Assembly (NCBI RefSeq): GCF_038405225.1
Contig: NZ_CP151657.1
Coordinates: forward strand, 2,108,001 to 2,172,000
Length of the DNA: 64,000 nucleotides
Reading direction: 5' to 3'
DNA from: Arthrobacter citreus
GTDB lineage: Bacteria > Actinomycetota > Actinomycetes > Actinomycetales > Micrococcaceae
In this document: piece after piece, positions 26,136-34,570 of the stretch
How the letters are laid out: each line of letters starts with the position of its first letter
Numbering within the stretch: the first letter of the stretch is position 1
The notes under the pieces: model-generated
What the model was told of the DNA's origin: nothing
Seen by the model: the letters and a program-made list of their open reading frames with translations, nothing else
Database searches by the model: none
Made by a program: the position numbers and the translations under genes

Positions 26136-26166
26136 GGTCCACTCCCCCTATCAGCGATGGCGGGAC

Positions 26167-27000
26167 CTACTTGGCGGAGAGCCTGCGGATCATGATGGCC
26201 ATGGCCAGCAGTGATGCGGCCAGCACCGTCAGAGGCTGCCACCGTTCCTTGATCATGGCCATAATGTCGTCGGCCGATGATGTTGTGTTGCCCTGGTCCG
26301 GGGTTCCTGAGTTGCGCTGCCCAGCGGAGCGGCGGGCCTTGAGCTCACGGATCTGCGCCTTGACGTCCACCTTCTCGCCGAGCCCGTCCCGGACAGCTGC
26401 CATGTGCTCGCGGCGCTGGCGCGCGCGGGTACGCAGCTCTTCCGGAGTAGCCTGGGCGGGTCCGTCCTCAGCCTGCTCCTTCTTCTTCTTTTCCTTGTCT
26501 TTGTCCTTGGGTTCCTTCGGCTTCTTCTCCAGCGTGGCCGGGTCGAAGCTGCGGCCTTCCTTCAGGACGCCGAGGTCATAGCGCAGGCCGTAAATGGCCT
26601 CCTCGGGCAGCAGCGGAAGCGTCTTCTTGAACCGGTTGACACCGATCAGCGCTCCCACGCCGGCGATGATCAGGAACAGCAGCGCCACCAGCAGAGCGGC
26701 AAGCCAGTCCGGCATGATTGTGCCCAGTCCGAGGATCGCGGCAACTATCAGCGCGATCGCAAGGGCGGCGGCGAACAGCAGTGCCACGACCAGGAACGCC
26801 GCTGCCACACCGGCTTTGACGCCCTTTTGCTTCATCTCGGCGGTGGCGAGGGCGAATTCGTCATTGAGTTGCCGGGGGGTCAGGCGGGCCATCACCTTCG
26901 CCAGGCCCACCAATGACGAACTCCCTGCAGTCCTTCGTGTGCTAGCGGAGCGATTCATGCGCCCTGCCTCCGTCCCCTGATTAATCTTCGCCGTTGCCAT
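26167..27000 (-). CDS. phage-holin-superfamily-like membrane protein with charged cytosolic tail
   Basis: 277 aa. Two adjacent hydrophobic helices (VKAGVAAAFLVVALLFAAALAIALIVAAILGLG and WLAALLVALLFLIIAGVGALIGV) match the Act-type holin-like family PF07332. A Lys/Glu-rich linker (KKPKEPKDKDKEKKKKEQ), a helix with RTRARQRREHMAAVRDGLGEKVDVKAQ (DUF3618-like) and a C-terminal membrane helix (WQPLTVLAASLLAMAIMI) follow. This is a common actinobacterial housekeeping membrane protein, not prophage. Function unknown. Stands alone 31 nt upstream of the CDP-alcohol gene. Confidence 0.8.
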   Translation of the reverse strand: MATAKINQGTEAGRMNRSASTRRTAGSSSLVGLAKVMARLTPRQLNDEFALATAEMKQKGVKAGVAAAFLVVALLFAAALAIALIVAAILGLGTIMPDWLAALLVALLFLIIAGVGALIGVNRFKKTLPLLPEEAIYGLRYDLGVLKEGRSFDPATLEKKPKEPKDKDKEKKKKEQAEDGPAQATPEELRTRARQRREHMAAVRDGLGEKVDVKAQIRELKARRSAGQRNSGTPDQGNTTSSADDIMAMIKERWQPLTVLAASLLAMAIMIRRLSAK

Positions 27001-27056
27001 TACCCAAAATTACCATTCTCCTCACGTTTCACATTTTGAACAGCTGTTTGCGCGCC

Positions 27057-28493
27057 CTAGGGAGTTCCCAGCCCCTCCCGGTCTTCGAGCGCGCGTCCGG
27101 AGAATTCAGGGAGTTTGGTCTTGACGAACCAGAAGGAAATGACCGAGAAGATCGTAAAGATCGCGTACATGATCCAGACTCCGAAGTTATCGCTCACCCA
27201 TGGGAACGACAGAGTGACGATGAAGTTGAAAATCCAGTTGACCATGGCGCCCAAACCAAGGGCCAGCGAACGGATGTTGTTCGGGAACACCTCGCCCAGG
27301 GTGACCCACATGACCGGCCCCCAGGTGGCTGCGAAGAAGATCACAAACAGGTTGGCACCCACCAGGGCCACCGGGCCCCAGATACCGGGGAGCGAAACGT
27401 CGTCGCCCATGCCCTCGGCCTGTGAGAACGAGAGCGTCGCCAGCAGCAGGCCGACAAACATTCCGGCGGAACCAATCATCAGCAGCTTCCGGCGGCCGAT
27501 CCGGTCCACAAAGGCAATGGCCACGATGGTCATGACCACGTTGATGATCGAGGTAATGACCGACGTCGTGAAGGAGTCGCTTTCGCTGAAGCCCACCGAC
27601 TGCCAGAGCGTGGTGGAGTAGTAGAAAATTGCGTTGATACCGACCAGCTGCTGGAACGCGGCGATGGCCATACCGACCCAGAGGATGGGCTGCAGGCCGA
27701 ACTTCGGCCCGCGCAGGTCCTTGAAGGTGGGCTGCTTGCTGTTGAAGCTCTCGCGGATCTGGCGGATCTTCAGGTCGGTGTCGGTGACGCCCGAGACGTC
27801 GCGCAGGACCTTGGCCGCGTCTTCGTCACGGTCCTTGCGCACCAGGTACTGCGGAGACTCCGGAATGGTCAATGCCAGGACGCCGTAGACAATCGCCGGC
27901 AGGACGCCCACCAGAAGCATCCAGCGCCAGGCGGCCAGTCCCCACCACAGCTCTCCCAGGGCGCTGCCCGCCGAATTCGCCAGGAACGCGTCGGAGAGCA
28001 GGGCCGCGAAAATGCCCAGCGTGATCGCCAGCTGCTGGACCGAGCCCAGCGCTCCGCGCCACTTGTTGGGTGCGACTTCGGCAATGTAGCCCGGGGCAAT
28101 CACGGAGGCCGTACCGATGGCGAGGCCGCCGATCAGGCGCCACCACATCAGATCCCATTCGCTGAACGCGTACGCGGAACCCACGGAGTTGGCGGCGAAC
28201 AGGATGGCTGCGGCAACCATGACCTTTTTGCGGCCCAACCGGTCCGCCAGCTGCCCGGCGAACCAGGCGCCCACGGCACATCCGAGCAGCGTAATGGCAA
28301 CAGTGAAGCCCAGCACCCCTGGGGTGAGCGTGAATTCTTCGCCAATGGCATCCACAGCGCCATTGATAACTGCGGTGTCGAAGCCGAACAGCAGACCGCC
28401 CACCGCCGCCGCCACAGTGACGGCAATCACCTTGAATGGATGGGCCACCTTCTCTGATTCACCCGGATTAGGCCTTGGCTGGCTCGCGCCCAT
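27057..28493 (-). CDS. sugar porter family MFS transporter
   Basis: Twelve-helix major facilitator sugar:H+ symporter, 478 aa. Signatures: GGLLFGFDTAVINGAVDAI (helix 1), FAGQLADRLGRKKVM (loop 2-3), PESPQYLVRKDRDEDAAKVL (the PESPR-type central motif), FQQLVGINAIFYYSTTLWQSVG (QQxxGxNxxxYY, helix 7) and DRIGRRKLLM. Relatives transport xylose, glucose, galactose or inositol; the specificity is not determined. Monocistronic. Confidence 0.92.
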   Translation of the reverse strand: MGASQPRPNPGESEKVAHPFKVIAVTVAAAVGGLLFGFDTAVINGAVDAIGEEFTLTPGVLGFTVAITLLGCAVGAWFAGQLADRLGRKKVMVAAAILFAANSVGSAYAFSEWDLMWWRLIGGLAIGTASVIAPGYIAEVAPNKWRGALGSVQQLAITLGIFAALLSDAFLANSAGSALGELWWGLAAWRWMLLVGVLPAIVYGVLALTIPESPQYLVRKDRDEDAAKVLRDVSGVTDTDLKIRQIRESFNSKQPTFKDLRGPKFGLQPILWVGMAIAAFQQLVGINAIFYYSTTLWQSVGFSESDSFTTSVITSIINVVMTIVAIAFVDRIGRRKLLMIGSAGMFVGLLLATLSFSQAEGMGDDVSLPGIWGPVALVGANLFVIFFAATWGPVMWVTLGEVFPNNIRSLALGLGAMVNWIFNFIVTLSFPWVSDNFGVWIMYAIFTIFSVISFWFVKTKLPEFSGRALEDREGLGTP

Positions 28494-28756
28494 GGAAGGT
28501 CCCTCTAGTCTCTCGTCGCTTATTGTGAAAGTTCCGCCTCAAACCTAGTAATCCTACGCATAACCCTAGGCATGACGCGCGGCGGTGGGAACACGTAGGG
28601 GGCATTTCGCCTCGTCAGTGGGGCGGCAGGCTGGAGACGCCAACCGCTGTTTCCGGTAAAAGCGGCGACTGGGCAGCAGCAATGAAAAGGGCCAAAACGG
28701 CCAGACCGAAGAGCCACCCGGGCAGATCCGGCCACGGGGAGGGTCCATCAAATAAA
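28494..28756. other. intergenic stretch, no supported gene
   Basis: Between the sugar porter and the first tRNA-Asn terminator. Several short minus-strand frames exist (for example within 28520-28784), but none has a ribosome binding site with consistent codon use. Possible promoter of the sugar porter near 28510-28560, where AT content rises. Confidence 0.5.
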
Positions 28757-28758
28757 AA

Positions 28759-28800
28759 TGAGGCCCTGACCGGCATATTGCCACGTCAGAGCCTCATTAT
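28759..28800 (-). terminator. terminator downstream of tRNA-Asn copy 1
   Basis: The stem AATGAGGC(T)CTGAC/GTCAG(G)GCCTCATT is followed on the minus strand by TTTTATTTG. Closely related in sequence to the terminator of the second tRNA-Asn. Confidence 0.85.
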
Positions 28801-28803
28801 TTG

Positions 28804-28876
28804 CTCCTCCGACTGGACTTGAACCAGTAACCCTTCGATTAACAGTCGAATGCTCTGCCAATTGAGCTACGGAGGA
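28804..28876 (-). tRNA. tRNA-Asn (GUU), copy 1
   Basis: 73-nt cloverleaf on the minus strand: acceptor TCCTCCG/CGGAGGA, D-arm GCTCAATTGGCAGAGC, anticodon loop CTGTTAA (GUU), T-arm ACTGGTTCAAGTCCAGT, discriminator G. TATAGT (complement of 28890-28895) sits 14 nt upstream as a probable -10 box. Identical to copy 2. Confidence 0.97.
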
Positions 28877-29095
28877 AAGCGCGAGTTCTACTATACAGGG
28901 TTTTTGGAGTGCCTGTGCGCCGTTTTGGTGTGTTCCAAATCTCACCCCCGGGGAGGTCCGCCGCGCCCTGCCAGCCCTGGGCATGACACGCATGCGGAGC
29001 TCCCGCATTCCGTCTCTTGATCCCAGCGCGTCACGGGCCATCCACCGCTTTGGCGGCCTCAAACCCCCTGTCCAAACCGCGGGCCGGCCATAAAC

Positions 29096-29134
29096 AATGA
29101 GGCCCTGACCGGCATACCCGGTCAGGGCCTCATT
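29096..29134 (-). terminator. terminator downstream of tRNA-Asn copy 2
   Basis: A 15-bp perfect stem AATGAGGCCCTGACC/GGTCAGGGCCTCATT with a 9-nt loop, followed on the minus strand by GTTTATGG. It shares its arm sequence with the first terminator. Confidence 0.85.
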
Positions 29135-29140
29135 TTCCTG

Positions 29141-29213
29141 CTCCTCCGACTGGACTTGAACCAGTAACCCTTCGATTAACAGTCGAATGCTCTGCCAATT
29201 GAGCTACGGAGGA
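29141..29213 (-). tRNA. tRNA-Asn (GUU), copy 2
   Basis: Same 73-nt sequence and GUU anticodon as copy 1, offset by 337 bp. The 5' flank CGCGCTTTCC is also identical. TAGAGT (complement of 29227-29232) replaces TATAGT as the likely -10 box. Confidence 0.97.
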
Positions 29214-29298
29214 AAGCGCGTGTCCTACTCTACAGAGGTTTCCCGGGGAAGCGAAATCGGCGCCCTGGCACCAAATTTTCGCTCCCCCGCGGCACCGT

Positions 29299-31317
29299 CT
29301 ACTGATCCCCGCGAAGAGCCCGCCGCTGCATTTCCAGCTCCATCAGGTCGCGGTTCAGCTGCTGGAACAGCGCCGGATCGGCAGTGGGATCCAAACGCTG
29401 CAGCTGCCCGAGCTTCTCGGCCTTCAGATGCGTCACCTGCAGTTCGAAGAGCCGGTTCAGGATGTCCCGGCAGTAGCGCTGCAGGGCGTCGTCGTCGCGG
29501 GCGTGCAGCGGAGTCACCGCCAGTTCACTGACAAAGTCCCGCAGCGTGTCGGGCAGCTCCTGGCGGACCTGCTCCACCCACTGGGCCGGGGCGGTGCCGG
29601 CGTGGCCGGCGGCGATAATGGCATTGTGGACGGCCAGGTACGCCGGAACGGAGAAGCGCGCAGCCTTGAACCGCTCCCATTGCCCCTCGTCCAGCATGCC
29701 CGGCTGCTGCAGCGCCACCTCCAGCGCCTGCCGCTCCATGCGGGCGGCCGGGTCCCGGGGATCGGGCCGCGAGAACGCCGGCGGCTCCAGGGTGGGTTCG
29801 GGAACCTGCTGCTGGTATCCGCCCTGCTGAACCGGCTGGGCAGCGCGCCCGCCCTGCATCTGGTTTCCCCGCTGGTCCTGCTGACCCCTGCCGTCGCGCT
29901 GGGAGCCGCGGCCGTCGTCGTGCGCCGCCATCCCCTGCGAGCCCTTGCCCTGCTGCGATTTACCCGCCGACGTACCCTCGCGCAGGCGCTTGGCGGCGCC
30001 CGCGACAGCACGGGTGACGTCGTCGACGTCGGTTCCCAGCCAGCCGGCGAGCTCGCGGGCGTAGGCCGGGCGCATGGCGGGGTCGCGGATCTCGGCCACC
30101 ACCGGTGCCGCCGCGCGGAGCGCCTGCACCCGCCCCTCAACGGTGTTGAGGTCAAACTTGCGCAGGGTGGAGCGGATCGAGAATTCGAACAGGGGACGGC
30201 GGGAGCGGATCAGCTCGGCCACCGCGGTGTCGCCGTGCTTCTGCCGAATGTCGCAGGGGTCCATGCCCTCGGGGTCGACGGCGACGTAGGTCTGCGCCGT
30301 GAAGCGCTGATCAAGGTCAAACGCCCGCAGGGCGGCCTTCTGGCCTGCGGCGTCGCCGTCGAAGGTGAAGATGACCTCTCCCCCGCTGCCGTCGTCGGAC
30401 AGCAGGCGGCGGGCGATCTTGATGTGATCCTCACCGAAGGCGGTGCCGCAGGTCGCGACGGCGGTGGTGATCCCGGCCAGGTGGCAGGCCATCACGTCCG
30501 TGTAGCCTTCGACGACGACGATCTGCCGGTCCTTGGCGATCGAGCGCTTGGCCAGATCGATGCCGTAGAGCACCTGGGACTTCTTGTAGAGCGCGGTCTC
30601 CGGGGTGTTCAGGTATTTGGGGCCCTGGTCATCCTCGTACAGCTTGCGCGCCCCGAAGCCGATCACGGCGCCGGTGAGGTCGCGGATGGGCCAGATCAGG
30701 CGGCCGCGGAAGCGGTCATAGAAACGGGAGGCGTCGGAGCCGGTGGAGAACATGCCGGTGCCGGCCAGCTCGTCGCGGGTGAACCCCTTGTCCGTGAGGT
30801 GCTTGAGCAGTGAGTCCCAGCCCTGCGGGGCGTAGCCGACGCCGAAGTGGGCCGCGGCGGCCGGATCGAAGCCGCGTTCCTGCAGGAAATCCCGGGCTGC
30901 CTGCGCGCCCGGGGTGTGCAACTGGGCTGCGAAGAATTCAGCGGCGATCTTATGGGCATCCAGGAGCCGCTGGCGCTTGCCCACGTCCTCGCGGCGCGGG
31001 CCGGTGCCGCCGTCCTCGTAGTGCAGTTCGTAGCCGAGCCGGGCCGCAAGCTTCTCCACGGTTTCGGAGAAGGTGCCGTGGTCCATTTTCTGGACGAAGG
31101 AGATGACGTCGCCGCTCTCGCCGCAGCCGAAGCAGTGGTAGGACCCCACCTGGGGCCGGACGTGGAAGGACGGGGAGCGCTCATCGTGGAAGGGGCACAG
31201 GCCCTTGTAGGAGCCGATGCCGGCGGACTTCAGCGTCACGTAGCCGTCAATCACGGCCTTGATGTCGGTGCGGGAGCGTACTTCGTCAATATCTTCGCGT
31301 TTAATCAGACCGGCCAT
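29299..31317 (-). CDS. dnaG: DNA primase
   Basis: Synthesises RNA primers for replication; 672 aa. The CHC2 zinc finger reads LCPFHDERSPSFHVRPQVG then YHCFGCGESGDVISF (residues ~39-72). The catalytic core has the Toprim motifs VVVEGYTDVMA and FTFDGDAAGQKAAL. A Gln/Gly-rich low-complexity linker lies around residues 455-510 before the C-terminal helicase-binding domain. Upstream dgt and dusB face the same way; dnaG-dgt-dusB is a common actinobacterial order. Confidence 0.96.
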   Translation of the reverse strand: MAGLIKREDIDEVRSRTDIKAVIDGYVTLKSAGIGSYKGLCPFHDERSPSFHVRPQVGSYHCFGCGESGDVISFVQKMDHGTFSETVEKLAARLGYELHYEDGGTGPRREDVGKRQRLLDAHKIAAEFFAAQLHTPGAQAARDFLQERGFDPAAAAHFGVGYAPQGWDSLLKHLTDKGFTRDELAGTGMFSTGSDASRFYDRFRGRLIWPIRDLTGAVIGFGARKLYEDDQGPKYLNTPETALYKKSQVLYGIDLAKRSIAKDRQIVVVEGYTDVMACHLAGITTAVATCGTAFGEDHIKIARRLLSDDGSGGEVIFTFDGDAAGQKAALRAFDLDQRFTAQTYVAVDPEGMDPCDIRQKHGDTAVAELIRSRRPLFEFSIRSTLRKFDLNTVEGRVQALRAAAPVVAEIRDPAMRPAYARELAGWLGTDVDDVTRAVAGAAKRLREGTSAGKSQQGKGSQGMAAHDDGRGSQRDGRGQQDQRGNQMQGGRAAQPVQQGGYQQQVPEPTLEPPAFSRPDPRDPAARMERQALEVALQQPGMLDEGQWERFKAARFSVPAYLAVHNAIIAAGHAGTAPAQWVEQVRQELPDTLRDFVSELAVTPLHARDDDALQRYCRDILNRLFELQVTHLKAEKLGQLQRLDPTADPALFQQLNRDLMELEMQRRALRGDQ

Positions 31318-31393
31318 ACAACCAAGTCTATTCTTCCCGTCCTAAACGTCCGGTTTCGTGCGTACTGACGGACGGATCAGGAAGTTAGTTCGC

Positions 31394-32674
31394 CTACCAG
31401 AGCGCCGGAACCGGGCCGACCAGGCGTTCGTGCAGGGCCAGAGCCGATCCGTCAGTGAGGGACGCCACCTGGTCCACCACCACGCGCAGGCGCGCGCCGT
31501 CGTCGTTCGCCTCGCGCCAGTCGGCGGCGAACATCGGCTCCAGGTGCCGGTCCCCCGTGGCCGAGAGCTGCGCCACCAGGGCGGTGAGGATTTCGCGCTG
31601 CCGTTCATAGAGGGGCTGGCGCTGATCGGTGGTCATCACGAACGTGGTGGCCAGGCCCTTCATGACCGCGATTTCAAGCTTGGTTTCCTCGGGGATCACC
31701 ATCTCGGCGTAGCGCGTGAGGGGATCGGTGCCGTAGATGCCGCGGGTGGCCTCCAGCGCGCTGTTGCAGAACCGGCCGATCAGCTGGCTGGTCATGTCCT
31801 TCAGCGCGGCCATCGCCTTGCGGCTGCCGTCGGATTCGCGGACCCACACCGGATCGGACTCAAGCCGCTTCAGTGCATCCTCAATGGCCGCGCCGTCGGT
31901 GCCGGGCAGGTACCACTGCTGCGTGTAGCCAACCACGCGGGCACGCTGGTCCGGGTTGTCCAGCCACTTGAGCTGCACGTGCCCGGCAACGATGGCGTCC
32001 TCGACGTCGTGGACCGAGTAGGAAATGTCGTCGGCGAGGTCCATGACTTGGGCCTCGAGGCAGGAGCGGCCGGCGGGGGCGCCGTCGCGCAGCCAGGTGA
32101 ACACCGGCAGGTCATCCTCGTACACGCCGAACTTGGTGGTGCGGTGGCCATTGACCAGCGGCGCGTCCGCGATGGGCCAGGGGTACTTGGTGGCGGCGTC
32201 GAGTGAGGCGCGGGTCAGGTTCAGGCCGGCGGGGCCGCCGTCGGGCGCAATGATCTTGGGCTCAAGGCGGGTCAGCAGCCGCAGGGTCTGGGCGTTGCCC
32301 TCAAAACCGCCGATGGCGTGGGCGATGTCGTTCAGCGCGGTCTCGCCGTTGTGCCCGAAGGGCGGGTGTCCCAGGTCGTGCGAGAGGCAGGCGGCGTCGA
32401 CGACATCGGGATCGCAGCCCAGCGCGTTGCCCAGCTCGCGCCCCACCTGGGCCACTTCCAGGGAGTGCGTCAGGCGGGTCCGGACAAAGTCATCGGTGTC
32501 CGGAGCCACGACCTGCGTCTTGGCGCCCAGCCGGCGCAGGGCCGAGGAGTGCAGCACGCGGGCCCGGTCCCGGCCGAACTGGGTGCGGTTGGTGTTCTTG
32601 GCAGGCTCGGTGACCCATCGTGCAAGGTCAACATCGGTATAGCCTGCGGTTTGGAAAGCCTGCGGAAAGGTCAT
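31394..32674 (-). CDS. dgt: deoxyguanosinetriphosphate triphosphohydrolase-like protein
   Basis: HD-domain dNTP triphosphohydrolase, 426 aa. Metal ligands are visible in FVRTRLTHSLEVAQ (H70) and AACLSHDLGHPPFGHNGE (H99, D100), with the later D in MDLADDISYSVHDVEDA. Hydrolyses dGTP or other dNTPs to the deoxynucleoside and triphosphate. Lies between dusB (6-nt gap) and dnaG. Confidence 0.93.
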   Translation of the reverse strand: MTFPQAFQTAGYTDVDLARWVTEPAKNTNRTQFGRDRARVLHSSALRRLGAKTQVVAPDTDDFVRTRLTHSLEVAQVGRELGNALGCDPDVVDAACLSHDLGHPPFGHNGETALNDIAHAIGGFEGNAQTLRLLTRLEPKIIAPDGGPAGLNLTRASLDAATKYPWPIADAPLVNGHRTTKFGVYEDDLPVFTWLRDGAPAGRSCLEAQVMDLADDISYSVHDVEDAIVAGHVQLKWLDNPDQRARVVGYTQQWYLPGTDGAAIEDALKRLESDPVWVRESDGSRKAMAALKDMTSQLIGRFCNSALEATRGIYGTDPLTRYAEMVIPEETKLEIAVMKGLATTFVMTTDQRQPLYERQREILTALVAQLSATGDRHLEPMFAADWREANDDGARLRVVVDQVASLTDGSALALHERLVGPVPALW

Positions 32675-32680
32675 GGGTGT

Positions 32681-33853
32681 CTAGCCACCTGAAATGTTGA
32701 GTTCGGCTGCGGAAATGACTGACTTCTGCGCGGCGTTGAGCTCCCGCGATTCCAGCCAGTTTTCCGGCAGTGCGGTCTTCTTGGGGGATCCGGCGCGCCC
32801 GCGGGGGCCTTCGGCGTCGGCACCGGGGTACGGCGCCTCGGGATCCAGCTGGTCCAGCAGTTCGCGCAGGACTTCAAGCGTGGGCACGGTGGCCAGCTGG
32901 GCCCGCAGGTCTCCGCCCACCACGTAGCCCTTGAAGTACCAGGCCATGTGCTTGCGGATGTCGCGCAGGGCCATCATTTCGCCGCCGAAGGTTTCCACCA
33001 GCAGTTCGGCGTGGCGGTACACACTGTCAGACACTTCCTTCAGGCCCGGGCGGTGCCGCAGGTCGCTGCCTTCGAAGGCGGCCTGCAGGTCCCCGAAGAG
33101 CCAGGGCCGGCCCTGGCAGCCGCGGCCGATGACGACGCCGTCGACGCCGGTTTCGCGCACCATGGCGATGGCGTCCTCGGCGGACCAGATGTCGCCGTTG
33201 CCCAGGACCGGGATGTCCGGCAGCGCTTCGCGCAGTTCGGCGATGGCGGACCAGTCGGCTTTGCCGGAGTAGAACTGGGAGGCGGTGCGGCCGTGCAGGG
33301 CGACGGCGGCGACGCCCGAGTCGCGGGCGATCCGGCCGGCGTCCAGGAAGGTCAGGTGGTCCTCGTCGATGCCCTTGCGCATCTTGATGGTCAGCGGGAT
33401 GTTGCCCTTGGAGGCTTCCTTCACCGCGGTCTGCACGATGGCCTTGAACAGGTCCAGCTTCCAGGGCAGGGCCGAGCCGCCGCCCTTGCGGGTGACCTTC
33501 GGAACGGGGCAGCCGAAGTTCAGGTCAATGTGGTCGGCGCGGTCTTCCTCCACAAGGATGCGGATGGCTGCACCGACGGTCACCGGGTCCACGCCGTACA
33601 GCTGGACGGAGCGGACCTTCTCGTCGTCGTCGTGCTCGATGATGCGCAGCGATTCCGGCGAGCGCTCCACGAGGGCGCGGGAGGTGACCATTTCCGTCAC
33701 GTACAGGCCGCCGCCGTATTCGCGGCACAGGCGGCGGAAGGCCTTGTTGGTAATGCCGGCCATGGGAGCCAGGATTACCGGCGTGTCCACGGTGATGGGA
33801 CCCAGCTGCAGCGGGGGCAGCTCGAGCTTGAGTTCTGGGGATGAAACAGTCAC
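32681..33853 (-). CDS. dusB: tRNA-dihydrouridine synthase
   Basis: FMN-dependent reduction of uridines in tRNA; 390 aa. Starts at GTG 33853. Motifs: VILAPMAGITNKAFRRLCREYG (FMN barrel start), VQLYGVDPVTVGAA, DHIDLNFGCPVPKVTRKGGGSAL with the catalytic Cys in NFGCP, TIKMRKGID, and GNGDIWSAEDA. The C-terminal helical tRNA-binding domain has RDIRKHMAWYFKGY. The last ~50 residues are a Pro/Gly-rich extension. First gene of dusB-dgt, 6 nt apart. Confidence 0.95.
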   Translation of the reverse strand: MTVSSPELKLELPPLQLGPITVDTPVILAPMAGITNKAFRRLCREYGGGLYVTEMVTSRALVERSPESLRIIEHDDDEKVRSVQLYGVDPVTVGAAIRILVEEDRADHIDLNFGCPVPKVTRKGGGSALPWKLDLFKAIVQTAVKEASKGNIPLTIKMRKGIDEDHLTFLDAGRIARDSGVAAVALHGRTASQFYSGKADWSAIAELREALPDIPVLGNGDIWSAEDAIAMVRETGVDGVVIGRGCQGRPWLFGDLQAAFEGSDLRHRPGLKEVSDSVYRHAELLVETFGGEMMALRDIRKHMAWYFKGYVVGGDLRAQLATVPTLEVLRELLDQLDPEAPYPGADAEGPRGRAGSPKKTALPENWLESRELNAAQKSVISAAELNISGG

Positions 33854-34061
33854 ACCCCCATTCTCTCAAGCCGGTGCAAATCCTGCTGCGGTTGTGGGTT
33901 CCGCGTCCACGGGCCGTTTTGGTTTGGCCTTATGAGTGTCCTTGGCCTCACCGTTGGAGCTGCTTTGAGGGCTTCCCGGGGAGCTTCCTTGGGGATAATG
34001 CCGCACGGGATGCCGCTGGCGGGGAAGGTTGCGTGGGTTTCACATCCGGACAGCCTTCTCT

Positions 34062-34358
34062 CGTGCAGATAGCGGCCCTTCAGGCTTCCAGATCCGATCC
34101 ATCGTGCAGATAACGGGACTACGGAGAATCCTTCGTGCAGATAACGGGCTCAAAAGCCGGTTTTCGGGCAGTTTGAGCCCCTGATCTGCACTATAGATTT
34201 CCGGAAGGCCCCTGATCTGCACGAAGGATGCTGAGTATCCCCCTGATCTGCACGAAGGATGCCGGGTATCCCCCGATCTGCACGAACGATTCCGGGAAGC
34301 CCCGTTATCTGCACTAGAGATTCCAGGGAAACCCTCTGATCTGCCTGAAGGATGCCCG
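34062..34358. repeat. 31-bp-period inverted repeat array 1
   Basis: Forward units with core CGTGCAGATARCGG start at 34062, 34103 and 34134. Inverted units with core GATCTGCAC start at 34183, 34214, 34245, 34275, 34306 (TATCTGCAC) and 34338 (GATCTGCCT), so spacing is 30-32 bp. Between the two orientations GGGCTCAAA and TTTGAGCCC form a central hairpin (34146-34180). The array as a whole can fold into one long imperfect hairpin. Confidence 0.85.
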
Positions 34359-34481
34359 GAGGAACCGGCACGGCATAGCCGCAGCCTCGCCGCAAACTCC
34401 CTCCCCCGTCCCAACCCCTTCCCGTCCCGGCGGCGAAGCCGGATCGACAGCCGGCTCATGATCGCCAGCGACAGTGTTAGA

Positions 34482-34511
34482 CTGACTGGTCAGATTAAAC
34501 TGACTGGTCAG
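34482..34511. promoter_or_regulatory. tandem TetR operators with promoter
   Basis: CTGACTGGTCAG, a CTGAC/GTCAG dyad, occurs at 34482-34493 and 34500-34511, 18 bp centre to centre. TACAAAT (34512-34518) directly follows and is a plausible -10 element. It lies 60-90 nt before the operon that ends in its own TetR gene, so autoregulated repression is likely. Confidence 0.75.
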
Positions 34512-34570
34512 TACAAATAGCTCCTGACCGGTCCTCACCGGGATTCTCCCGGATTCCCTGAAAGGCACCT

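Larger units (their letters stand above)
33854..34570. other. 717-bp non-coding region with repeat array 1 and TetR operators
   Basis: No gene is supported. It contains a 31-bp-period array (about 34062-34358) and, immediately before the ABC-like gene, two copies of a 12-bp operator at 34482-34511. The rest (33854-34060) holds nothing recognisable beyond the dusB promoter. Confidence 0.8.

Noticed and set aside
26167-27000. Prophage holin
   Set aside because: The holin-like family is a common actinobacterial chromosomal protein, the gene has a long charged tail, and no phage gene is near.
28520-28784. Short minus-strand frames that could encode small membrane peptides
   Set aside because: They overlap a tRNA terminator, lack a ribosome binding site and have no consistent codon use.
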